Below, piece after piece: positions 43,238 through 49,208 of a DNA stretch of 49,208 nucleotides (position 1 is its first letter; every line of letters starts with the position of its first letter). This stretch comes from Rhodospirillaceae bacterium (GTDB taxonomy: Bacteria > Pseudomonadota > Alphaproteobacteria > GCA-2731375). The DNA is taken from positions 1 to 49,208 of the forward strand of contig JABIRL010000010.1 in the NCBI GenBank assembly GCA_018667855.1. The letters are read 5' to 3'. Under the pieces are notes generated by a model that worked only from the letters and a program-made list of their open reading frames with translations, was not told where the DNA came from and ran no database searches. The translations under genes were made by a program, and so were the position numbers.

Positions 43238-43714
43238 ATGGTGAGCGTAAAAAACATAGCGTTGGAAAAAGTCCGGGGACCGGAACTAGGTACCGCATTG
43301 TCTCGCTGGTACCAACTCTGTGGGCATGGGGGACTTTACCGGCGGGAAGACCTTGGATTCGGTCCGCTTGTCAGCGCGCCTGAAATCCTCAACGGACGCT
43401 CGTCGGTTATCGCCACCGATGCGGATGATCCCGGCAACTACGTCATCTCTTTTTACGGCGGCGACTTCAATGTCTATGATGACCAGAACTTCGTCGCCCG
43501 GCGTCTGCGGGAGCTTCCCGACAAAGACGCCGTAGAGGCTGTCATCGCCTGCTATGGCGAGGCGATTGAGGCACGGGAACCCTTGGCGCATCACATCATC
43601 GGTACGTTCGGCGGAATCAATGTCGCCTATGACCGGATCATCTTCCCCACCATCAACAAAGCGAACAAAGTGGACCGCCTCGTTACCCTGTCGTACGAAA
43701 TCAGTCGTAGTTAA
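43238..43714 (+). CDS. PAS-like domain protein of unknown function
   Basis: A 158-residue soluble protein. The layout (W-Y-x-L near residue 24, then a block describing a P/L-E-I-L strand and ISFYGGDFNVYDDQNFVARRLRELP) resembles the short PAS_5-type proteins common in Rhodospirillales. The match is weak, and no cofactor-binding residue can be named. The ATG is followed by GTG and has only the partial site CTCCTCCG upstream, so translation signals are poor. It is convergent with the GNAT-like gene and flanked by AT-richer DNA. Confidence 0.55.
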   Translation: MVSVKNIALEKVRGPELGTALSRWYQLCGHGGLYRREDLGFGPLVSAPEILNGRSSVIATDADDPGNYVISFYGGDFNVYDDQNFVARRLRELPDKDAVEAVIACYGEAIEAREPLAHHIIGTFGGINVAYDRIIFPTINKANKVDRLVTLSYEISRS

Positions 43715-43767
43715 TCTCGCGGGCTGATGGCCCTGTCAGCGGCGGATTACGCTGATTGCCGGTGCGA

Positions 43768-44511
43768 TCAGCCTGGCCCGGCCATCCACAATGTCATCTC
43801 GCGCAAGAGATCGGCGCGGCTGTTGTGCAGTATCCATAGGTCAAAGCGTTCGCCCGCGCCGGCGCGCCACAGTGTGGCGCCGTAATCCATGTGGTAGTAA
43901 CGGTATGTCTTCAGCGCCATGCCATTGTCGATGAAATCCTGACGCACCATGGAAAAGCAATAGTCGACATCGAAATCCTGCAGCAATTTGGCTTGCGACA
44001 GCATGATGGACATAGTCGATATTGCCTTGCCCCGAACCTTGGGGTGCACCCAGCCGCCGCCGCAATAGGCGATATTGCCCTCGATATGGCCCAGACCTTC
44101 GGTAAACAGATGCAGGCTGTCCTGACCTTCATCCTTGCTGCCGTCATAGAGAAAGCGGCCGGAATTGATTAAATCAACCAGTCGGGTCTTCTTCCAGATG
44201 CGCTGGGCGCTGCAGGAAACCACATCGCCTTCGTCATCACGGATACAGGTCCAGAAAGCATTCTTCGGCCCCAAAGTGTTGTGGTCCGGATCCGTTGGGG
44301 CTACGCGTTTGTCGTGCCAGGCAGTCGCTTCGTCCACCACACGTCCATATTCTTCAAAATCGGTCTCGATCGTGGCGACCAGGTCATTCAATAAAAGCTG
44401 CCGGCCAATGTTGACCTGCACCCTCGCTAGGAGGTTGCGCATCTCGTCTCTCTCGTTCGAGCCATTCCGAGGTGAGGCGTCTTTTTTTAACTGTTTTGAA
44501 GCCACATTCAC
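43768..44511 (-). CDS. Hypothetical protein with GNAT-like acyltransferase motif
   Basis: A 247-residue protein not clearly assignable. The segment GGGWVHPKVRGKAISTMSIML looks like a GNAT beta4/alpha3 acyl-CoA loop, and the following FSMVRQDFIDNGMALKTYRYYHM fits the C-terminal part of that fold. The GTG at 44511 has AAGGTGAG nine bases upstream; an ATG at 44442 preceded by GAGAGAGACGAG is the alternative. A run of seven As in the first codons is unusual here. It lies in AT-richer surroundings and may have been acquired. Confidence 0.6.
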   Translation of the reverse strand: MNVASKQLKKDASPRNGSNERDEMRNLLARVQVNIGRQLLLNDLVATIETDFEEYGRVVDEATAWHDKRVAPTDPDHNTLGPKNAFWTCIRDDEGDVVSCSAQRIWKKTRLVDLINSGRFLYDGSKDEGQDSLHLFTEGLGHIEGNIAYCGGGWVHPKVRGKAISTMSIMLSQAKLLQDFDVDYCFSMVRQDFIDNGMALKTYRYYHMDYGATLWRAGAGERFDLWILHNSRADLLREMTLWMAGPG

Positions 44512-44666
44512 TGTTACGCACTCACCTTACTCCACTACTAGATATTGTAGAGGGTCGGATGTTCGCCACAAAGCGTCAGTGTAAACCTTTGTAGTATAAC
44601 GATATATTTACTTTAAAATTAGAAAAATCCGGTTCAAATGATATCGAATCGCCGGCGGCTGGAATA

Positions 44667-46466
44667 TCAATTCACCAATTGCTCCGCCGCAATGGCGAAT
44701 AACGGCGCGGCGCCGGCGGTTACGGCGGGTAGTAATGCGGGTGCTTGCGGCAATAATTGCTCTCCATAAAAGCGCGCGGTGGCCACGCGACCGGCCAGAA
44801 ACGGCGCATCGGCATCCACTTCGCCCGACAGCTTTGCCGCCGCCAGGCCGCCCTTGGCAATCAGATACCCGCCAACCGTCAGCCCGAACATGCGCAGATA
44901 GGGCGACGCGCCGGCGGCGACCCCATTGGGATCTTCCGCCATGGTCCGCAACAGCCAAGTGGAGGCCTCTTCCAGACTATCCAGTGCCGTCGTGAGATTG
45001 GCCCGGGTTTTGGCAAAGTCGGGGCCGCCGTCGGCCAGGGCGCCGTCCAGGTCACGCATTTCGGCCAGGTATTTGGTGACCACCTCACCCCCGGCCATGG
45101 TCAGCTTACGCATCACCAGATCCAGAGCCTGGATGCCGTTGGTGCCTTCATAAATTGGTGCGATGCGGGCGTCGCGAAAATACTGCGCGGCGCCGGTTTC
45201 CTCGATAAAGCCCATGCCGCCGTGGACCTGCACGCCGAGAGAGGCCACCTCGCAGCCCAGATCCGTGCACCAGGCCTTGGATAGCGGGGTCAGCAATTCC
45301 GCCAGTTGGCCATACCAGGCGCGCTGGTCCTCATCCACATGCTGGCGGGCCATATCCAGCGCCTGACCATTGACGTAACAAAGGGCGCGCATGGCATCGA
45401 TTTGCGCCTTCATGGTCATCAGCATGCGGCGCACATCGGCATGTTCCACGATGGCCGACGAACCCGGCTCCGTGGCGCCGATAGCCTTTCCCTGCCGTCG
45501 TTCCAAGGCGTAGGCAACGGCGTGCTGGTAGGCGCCCTCGGCGATGGCCAGACCCTCGATGCCGACGGCCAGGCGCGCCGTGTTCATCATGGTGAACATG
45601 CACCGCATGCCTTTGTTCTCCTCGCCCAGCATGTAGCCAACCGCACCCTCGTTGTCGCCGAAACTCATCACGGCGGTGGGGGAGGCGTGGATGCCCAGCT
45701 TTTCCTCCAGATTGATGCAGCGCAGATCATTGCGTTGGCCAAGGCTGCCGTCATCGTTGACGAGAAACTTCGGCACCACGAAAAGCGAGATGCCCCGTGT
45801 GCCTTCCGGGCTATCGGGCGTGCGGGCCAGTACCAGATGGATAATATTGTCGGTGTAGTCGTGTTCGCCATAAGAGATGAAAATCTTTTGCCCCTTGATG
45901 CGCCAGGTGCCGTCCGCCGCCGGCTCGGCTCGGCTGCGCAAGGCGCCCACATCCGAGCCCGCCTGGGGCTCCGTCAGGTTCATGGTGCCGGTCCACTGGC
46001 CGGTGACCAGATTTTCCAGATAAATTTCTTTCAACGCATCACTGCCATGGGCGCCGATGGCGTCGATTGCGCCTTGGGTCAGCATGGGGCACAGGGCGAA
46101 GCCCATATTGGCGCTGTTCCACAACTCGGCGCAGGCATTGGCGATCGAGATCGGCAGGCCCATGCCGCCGAATTCAGGGTCGAAGGGAATGCCATTCCAG
46201 CCGCCGTCGCGAAACGCGGCATAAGCTTCGCGGAAGCCGTCCGGCGTGGTGACGACGCCGTTGGCCAGCGTTGCGCCCTGGGTGTCCCCCTGGCGGTTCA
46301 GCGGTGCCAGGATGCCGGCTGCCAGGCGCCCGGCCTCTTCCAGCACCGCATTGGCGGTATCGCCGTCGGTATCCGCGAATTTAGGTAAGGTGAGCGTCCC
46401 CTCCAGATCGCAGATCTGGTTCAGGGTGAAACGGATATCCTTGAGCGGAGCTTGATATGCACTCAT
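44667..46466 (-). CDS. Acyl-CoA dehydrogenase with C-terminal extension (DmdC/FadE-like)
   Basis: FAD-dependent dehydrogenation of an acyl-CoA to the 2-enoyl-CoA. The 599-residue protein begins MSAYQAPLKDIRFTLNQI, typical of the long ACADs that include 3-methylmercaptopropionyl-CoA dehydrogenase (DmdC). It has MNLTEPQAGSDVGALRSRA and IKGQKIFISYGEHDYTDNI (FAD/substrate region) and GVQVHGGMGFIEETGAAQYFRDARI near 440-470. A C-terminal domain completes it. Substrate not provable; DMSP catabolism is only one option. The start at 46466 follows the conserved N-terminus; longer in-frame Met codons overlap the divergent MaoC gene region. Confidence 0.92.
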   Translation of the reverse strand: MSAYQAPLKDIRFTLNQICDLEGTLTLPKFADTDGDTANAVLEEAGRLAAGILAPLNRQGDTQGATLANGVVTTPDGFREAYAAFRDGGWNGIPFDPEFGGMGLPISIANACAELWNSANMGFALCPMLTQGAIDAIGAHGSDALKEIYLENLVTGQWTGTMNLTEPQAGSDVGALRSRAEPAADGTWRIKGQKIFISYGEHDYTDNIIHLVLARTPDSPEGTRGISLFVVPKFLVNDDGSLGQRNDLRCINLEEKLGIHASPTAVMSFGDNEGAVGYMLGEENKGMRCMFTMMNTARLAVGIEGLAIAEGAYQHAVAYALERRQGKAIGATEPGSSAIVEHADVRRMLMTMKAQIDAMRALCYVNGQALDMARQHVDEDQRAWYGQLAELLTPLSKAWCTDLGCEVASLGVQVHGGMGFIEETGAAQYFRDARIAPIYEGTNGIQALDLVMRKLTMAGGEVVTKYLAEMRDLDGALADGGPDFAKTRANLTTALDSLEEASTWLLRTMAEDPNGVAAGASPYLRMFGLTVGGYLIAKGGLAAAKLSGEVDADAPFLAGRVATARFYGEQLLPQAPALLPAVTAGAAPLFAIAAEQLVN

Positions 46467-46497
46467 GAAATTGGACCCTATCGCTGGCTTTGGATTG

Positions 46498-46512
46498 ACC
46501 GATTGGTTCGGT
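46498..46512. promoter_or_regulatory. Inverted repeat ACCGA-N5-TCGGT in the acyl-CoA dehydrogenase/MaoC divergent gap
   Basis: Perfect 5-bp arms (46498-46502 and 46508-46512) in the 117-bp gap between the two divergent genes. The shape resembles TetR-family operators of lipid catabolism genes, and a TTGACC -35-like element overlaps its left arm. Confidence 0.45.
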
Positions 46513-46583
46513 AATATGCTATCTCTGCGGTGCAGGGCAACGCTAAGTTTGCCCCGTCTCGATACCGGCCATTGAAAGCACAA

Positions 46584-46607
46584 ATGAACGATCAGATGAA
46601 CGATCAG
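46584..46607 (+). repeat. Perfect tandem 12-bp duplication including the start codon
   Basis: ATGAACGATCAG occurs twice head to tail (46584-46595 and 46596-46607), duplicating the start codon and the first four residues of the MaoC-like protein. Confidence 0.95.
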
Positions 46608-47420
46608 ACCGCCCCCCTCAGCGGCGCCCTGAATGCCTATGATAAAGCCCCCGAGGGGACCCGTTTTCCGGTTCTGACGTCCCATGTGGACCGGGCCCGC
46701 CAGGACCGGTATCACAGGACTTCGGACGTAGCGGGCAGCGCCTTTGCCGATCTGGCGGATGCCTCGATCTTTGCTCAGGATGTCTCGCGTGTCATTGCCA
46801 ATGCGGGCCTGCCCAACGACGGCCGTGTCCTGTTGCGCCAGCGCATATTTCAGACCGGACGGGTTCGTCTGGACGAATCACTATCGGTGGAGGCGGAAGT
46901 CGGGCCCTATGGCGCCGGACCAAGGGGCCGCCATCTGCACTGTCGCATCGCCTTTCGCCGCCCCAACCGGACTGTGCCGCTGCGCATGATGACGGAGCAT
47001 TTGCTGCCGTTCGAACAGGTGCCCGAACGGTCCAAATCCGCCAAGACGTATCCGGAACCGGTCGAGGGCATGGAAATGGTCGGCGGCTTGGCACTGAACC
47101 CGGAAAAAGTCGCCGATTATGCCTCCGAAGTCGGCAATCAAATTCACTCGGACCCGGAATTCGCCAGATCGCGCGGCTACCGGGCGCCGATCGCCCAGGG
47201 TTTGATGCAACTGACGGCCCTGCACGGCGCCATCGTCAACCGCGCCATGCCGTGGGAGATGGATTTGGAGATTGGTTTCATCCGCCCGGTGTTCTGGGAC
47301 AGTGAATTGACCCTGTATGCCAATCCCGAGGGCCGGCTGTATCGCTGTGTTGATCAGGACGGCAAACTGACGGCCGAGGCGGTGCTGCACCATCTCACCA
47401 CCCGGGACATGGAGCCGTGA
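46584..47420 (+). CDS. MaoC-like (R)-hydratase / hot-dog fold protein
   Basis: A 278-residue protein with a C-terminal MaoC-like hot-dog domain: NQIHSDPEFARSRGYRAPIAQGLMQLTALHGAIV contains the hydratase Asp-His pair region and the conserved GLM segment. The N-terminal half looks like a second, degenerate hot-dog, as in fungal HTD2/FAS1-like hydratases. It likely hydrates an enoyl-CoA, complementing the divergent acyl-CoA dehydrogenase. The first codons are a duplicated 12-mer, so two start codons (46584 and 46596) exist. Ribosome signals are weak for both. Confidence 0.83.
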   Translation: MNDQMNDQTAPLSGALNAYDKAPEGTRFPVLTSHVDRARQDRYHRTSDVAGSAFADLADASIFAQDVSRVIANAGLPNDGRVLLRQRIFQTGRVRLDESLSVEAEVGPYGAGPRGRHLHCRIAFRRPNRTVPLRMMTEHLLPFEQVPERSKSAKTYPEPVEGMEMVGGLALNPEKVADYASEVGNQIHSDPEFARSRGYRAPIAQGLMQLTALHGAIVNRAMPWEMDLEIGFIRPVFWDSELTLYANPEGRLYRCVDQDGKLTAEAVLHHLTTRDMEP

Positions 47421-47429
47421 GCGGATCGG

Positions 47430-48374
47430 ATGACACGCATCGGCCGCGCTGATCTGGCGGCTGACCGCGAAGCGGCGGCGGCCTTGCTGCGGGCCGGCAA
47501 ATTGGTCGCCTTTCCAACCGAAACCGTATATGGCCTGGGCGCGGATGCCACCAATGGCGCTGCGGTGGCGGCCATTTTCGCGGCCAAGCAACGCCCCGCC
47601 TTCAATCCGCTGATCGCCCATTTGGCGGCTGTGGACGCGGTCGGGGAATTCGCCGTTTGGAATGATGCCGCCCGCGCCCTGGCGCAGGCCTTCTGGCCCG
47701 GCGCATTGACCCTTGTGTTGCCCCGCAGGGACGATTGCGCCATCGCCCTGATCGCCTCCGCCGGGCTGGACAGCGTGGCTTTGCGGGTTCCCAGCCATCC
47801 GGACGCCCACGCCCTGTTGGCGTCGGTGGATCGGCCTATCGCGGCGCCGTCGGCCAATCGCTCCGGCCGGATCAGTCCCACCACTGCGGCCCATGTGCGC
47901 GATGAACTGGGTGAAGACGTCGACATGATCCTGGATGGCGGGCCGTGCGAAATCGGTCTGGAAAGCACCGTGGTCGGATTTCGCAATGACCAACCCGTGC
48001 TGTTGCGCCCCGGCGGTATTGCCATGGAACAACTGGAAGCCGTGACCGGCGCTCTGGAAATGGTGGAGGAGGGCGCGGCGCCCAGCTCTCCGGGTCAGTT
48101 AGCGAGCCACTACGCGCCCGCCAAGCCGCTGCGTCTGAACGCCACGGAAGCAGTAGGCGATGAAATCCTGATGGGCTTTGGTACCGCGTTCGATCCCGCC
48201 ACGAACCTAAGCCCCGCTGGTGATTTGATCGAGGCGGCGGCCAATCTTTTTGCCCTGCTGCGGCGGCTGGACCGGGCGCCCGGCCGCGGCATCGCCGTGG
48301 CGCCGATCCCCGAAACGGGTCTGGGCCGGGCTATCAATGATCGACTGCGCCGCGCCGCCGCGCCGCGATCCTGA
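47430..48374 (+). CDS. Threonylcarbamoyl-AMP synthase, Sua5/TsaC family
   Basis: Makes threonylcarbamoyl-AMP for the t6A modification of ANN-decoding tRNAs. The 314-residue protein has the YrdC domain (KLVAFPTETVYGLGADA, KQRPAFNPLIAH, FWPGALTLVL, RVPSHPDAHALL, APSANRSGRISPTTAAHV) plus a C-terminal Sua5 domain (SSPGQLASHYAPAKPLRL), so it is Sua5-type rather than short TsaC. It starts 9 bp after the MaoC-like stop. The widespread essential function contrasts with the accessory genes around it. Confidence 0.95.
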   Translation: MTRIGRADLAADREAAAALLRAGKLVAFPTETVYGLGADATNGAAVAAIFAAKQRPAFNPLIAHLAAVDAVGEFAVWNDAARALAQAFWPGALTLVLPRRDDCAIALIASAGLDSVALRVPSHPDAHALLASVDRPIAAPSANRSGRISPTTAAHVRDELGEDVDMILDGGPCEIGLESTVVGFRNDQPVLLRPGGIAMEQLEAVTGALEMVEEGAAPSSPGQLASHYAPAKPLRLNATEAVGDEILMGFGTAFDPATNLSPAGDLIEAAANLFALLRRLDRAPGRGIAVAPIPETGLGRAINDRLRRAAAPRS

Positions 48375-48422
48375 CCGGGCCCGGAACTTGTTGCCGGACG
48401 GCAAACGCGTTACATCCACCTG

Positions 48423-49208
48423 ATGCAGGAAATTATGGAACATCCCAACGCCGTGGCCGATGCCGTCCTCGAACAGATCAAGGGTGTCGTGGGTGCCAAG
48501 GGCTATACCATCGACCCAGACGAAATCGCCCCCCTTTGCCAGTCCTGGCGGGACAACTGGCAAGGTTGGGTGCCCATGGTGGTTAAGCCTGCCAACGTGG
48601 CGGAAGTCGCCGCCGTGGTTGCCATTTGCGCCGACAGCGGTACGCCCATCGTACCCCAGGGCGGCAACACCGGTTTGACAGGCGGTAGCCAGCCCCATGA
48701 CAGCGGCGCCGAGATAATCATCTCCACGACGCGCATGAACAAGGTCCGCGAGATCGATACCGTGAACAACACCATGACCGTGGAAGCGGGTTGCATTCTG
48801 GCGGGATTGCAGGATGCCGCTGCCGCGGCGGATCGGTTGTTTCCGCTTTCGCTGGCGGCGGAAGGCACCTGCCAGATCGGCGGTAATCTGTCGACCAACG
48901 CCGGCGGCACCCAGGTGCTGCGCTATGGCAACGCCCGTAATCTGGTGCTGGGGTTGGAGGTGGTGCTGCCCGACGGCCGCATCTGGGATGGCCTGCGCGG
49001 CCTGCGGAAGGACAATACGGGCTATGACCTGAAACAGCTTTTCATTGGCGCGGAAGGTACGTTGGGCATTATCACGGCGGCTGTTCTAAAACTGTTTCCT
49101 AAACCGACCGAGGTTCAGACCGCCCTGGTCGCGGTGCCGGAGCCGGCTGCGTCCCTGACCTTGTTGGACCGCGCCACCGAAGCTGTGGGCGAGCAGGTCA
49201 CGGCGTTC
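48423..49208 (+). CDS. FAD-binding oxidoreductase, GlcD/D-2-hydroxyglutarate dehydrogenase-like (3' end outside window)
   Basis: N-terminal part (about 262 residues) of a VAO/PCMH-type flavoprotein that oxidises a 2-hydroxy acid. Visible features are WRDNWQGWVPMVVKPANVAEVAAVV, the FAD pyrophosphate loop PQGGNTGLTGGSQP, NTMTVEAGCILA and GNLSTNAGGTQVLRYGN. These match GlcD, D2HGDH and related FAD-binding proteins; the specific substrate lies in the missing C-terminus. The ATG at 48423 gives the longest frame; the ATG at 48435 has AGGA close upstream. The window edge cuts the gene. Confidence 0.92.
   Translation, partial: MQEIMEHPNAVADAVLEQIKGVVGAKGYTIDPDEIAPLCQSWRDNWQGWVPMVVKPANVAEVAAVVAICADSGTPIVPQGGNTGLTGGSQPHDSGAEIIISTTRMNKVREIDTVNNTMTVEAGCILAGLQDAAAAADRLFPLSLAAEGTCQIGGNLSTNAGGTQVLRYGNARNLVLGLEVVLPDGRIWDGLRGLRKDNTGYDLKQLFIGAEGTLGIITAAVLKLFPKPTEVQTALVAVPEPAASLTLLDRATEAVGEQVTAF

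Noticed and set aside
44667-46466. DMSP demethylation cluster (dmdBCD)
   Set aside because: The dehydrogenase resembles DmdC, but no dmdA or dmdB gene is present and the crotonase is 11 kb away. Long ACADs of this type have many substrates.
17271-49208. Antiphage, CRISPR, toxin-antitoxin or secretion systems
   Set aside because: No repeats with spacers and no nuclease, helicase, toxin or secretion families were recognised; the genes are metabolic.

Overview
The window is a GC-rich, tightly packed stretch of a bacterial chromosome, most likely from an alphaproteobacterium (Rhodospirillales-like). This rests on a clade I, Tat-exported nitrous oxide reductase cluster in the order nosR-nosZ-nosD-nosF-nosY-nosL-nosX, on the gene families present, and on the compact layout with many 4-bp start/stop overlaps. 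No rRNA, tRNA, CRISPR array, transposase, integrase or phage gene was recognised, so I read it as ordinary chromosome with accessory catabolic modules, not a mobile element.

Region 1 (1-8987) is a complete N2O reductase module on the + strand, headed by a strong CRP/FNR-type inverted repeat. NosZ is the enzyme. NosR and its flavin transferase NosX supply electrons and activation. NosD, NosF, NosY and NosL supply copper and maturation. No other denitrification gene is in view.

Region 2 (8994-19339) holds a lactate-permease-like carrier and a zinc-free MDR reductase, then release factor 3 and a GNAT acetyltransferase, all on the - strand. A divergent four-gene + strand run follows (VOC protein, YtoQ family, CDP-alcohol phosphatidyltransferase, FAD-dependent amine/amino acid oxidase). 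An OmpR/EnvZ-type two-component system lies on the - strand.

Region 3 (19340-25442) starts with a Spy/CpxP/ZraP-like His-rich periplasmic protein divergent from the two-component genes. It continues with a small isoprenylcysteine-methyltransferase-like membrane protein, an SCP2 protein, a PECR-like SDR coupled to a biotin-carboxylase/BCCP subunit, and an EmrB-type exporter.

Region 4 (25502-36915) contains a calcineurin-like phosphoesterase, a histidine phosphatase, and KDG kinase divergent from KDPG aldolase (Entner-Doudoroff lower branch). Then come a tandem universal stress protein, a PNPOx-like flavoprotein, a TauD/TfdA dioxygenase, an operon of PaaG-like isomerase, LinB/DhaA-like haloalkane dehalogenase and cupin, a glycerophosphodiesterase, a second VOC protein, and an orphan oligopeptide-type ABC binding protein interrupted by an in-frame stop.

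Region 5 (37064-49208) contains a MetE-C-like protein and a six-gene, mostly overlapping - strand operon (MBL hydrolase, DgoK, DgoA, GNAT, GST, DapA-like). An AT-richer stretch with repeats carries two poorly known genes. The window closes with a divergent acyl-CoA dehydrogenase/MaoC pair, a Sua5-type tRNA modification enzyme and the start of a GlcD/D2HGDH-like flavoprotein cut by the window edge.

I found no clearly new multi-gene system. The most rewarding leads are the interrupted binding protein, the His-rich sensor with its ZraP-like partner, the dehalogenase operon, the six-gene sugar-acid operon with its ACGT-repeat upstream region, and several well-formed operator-like palindromes.
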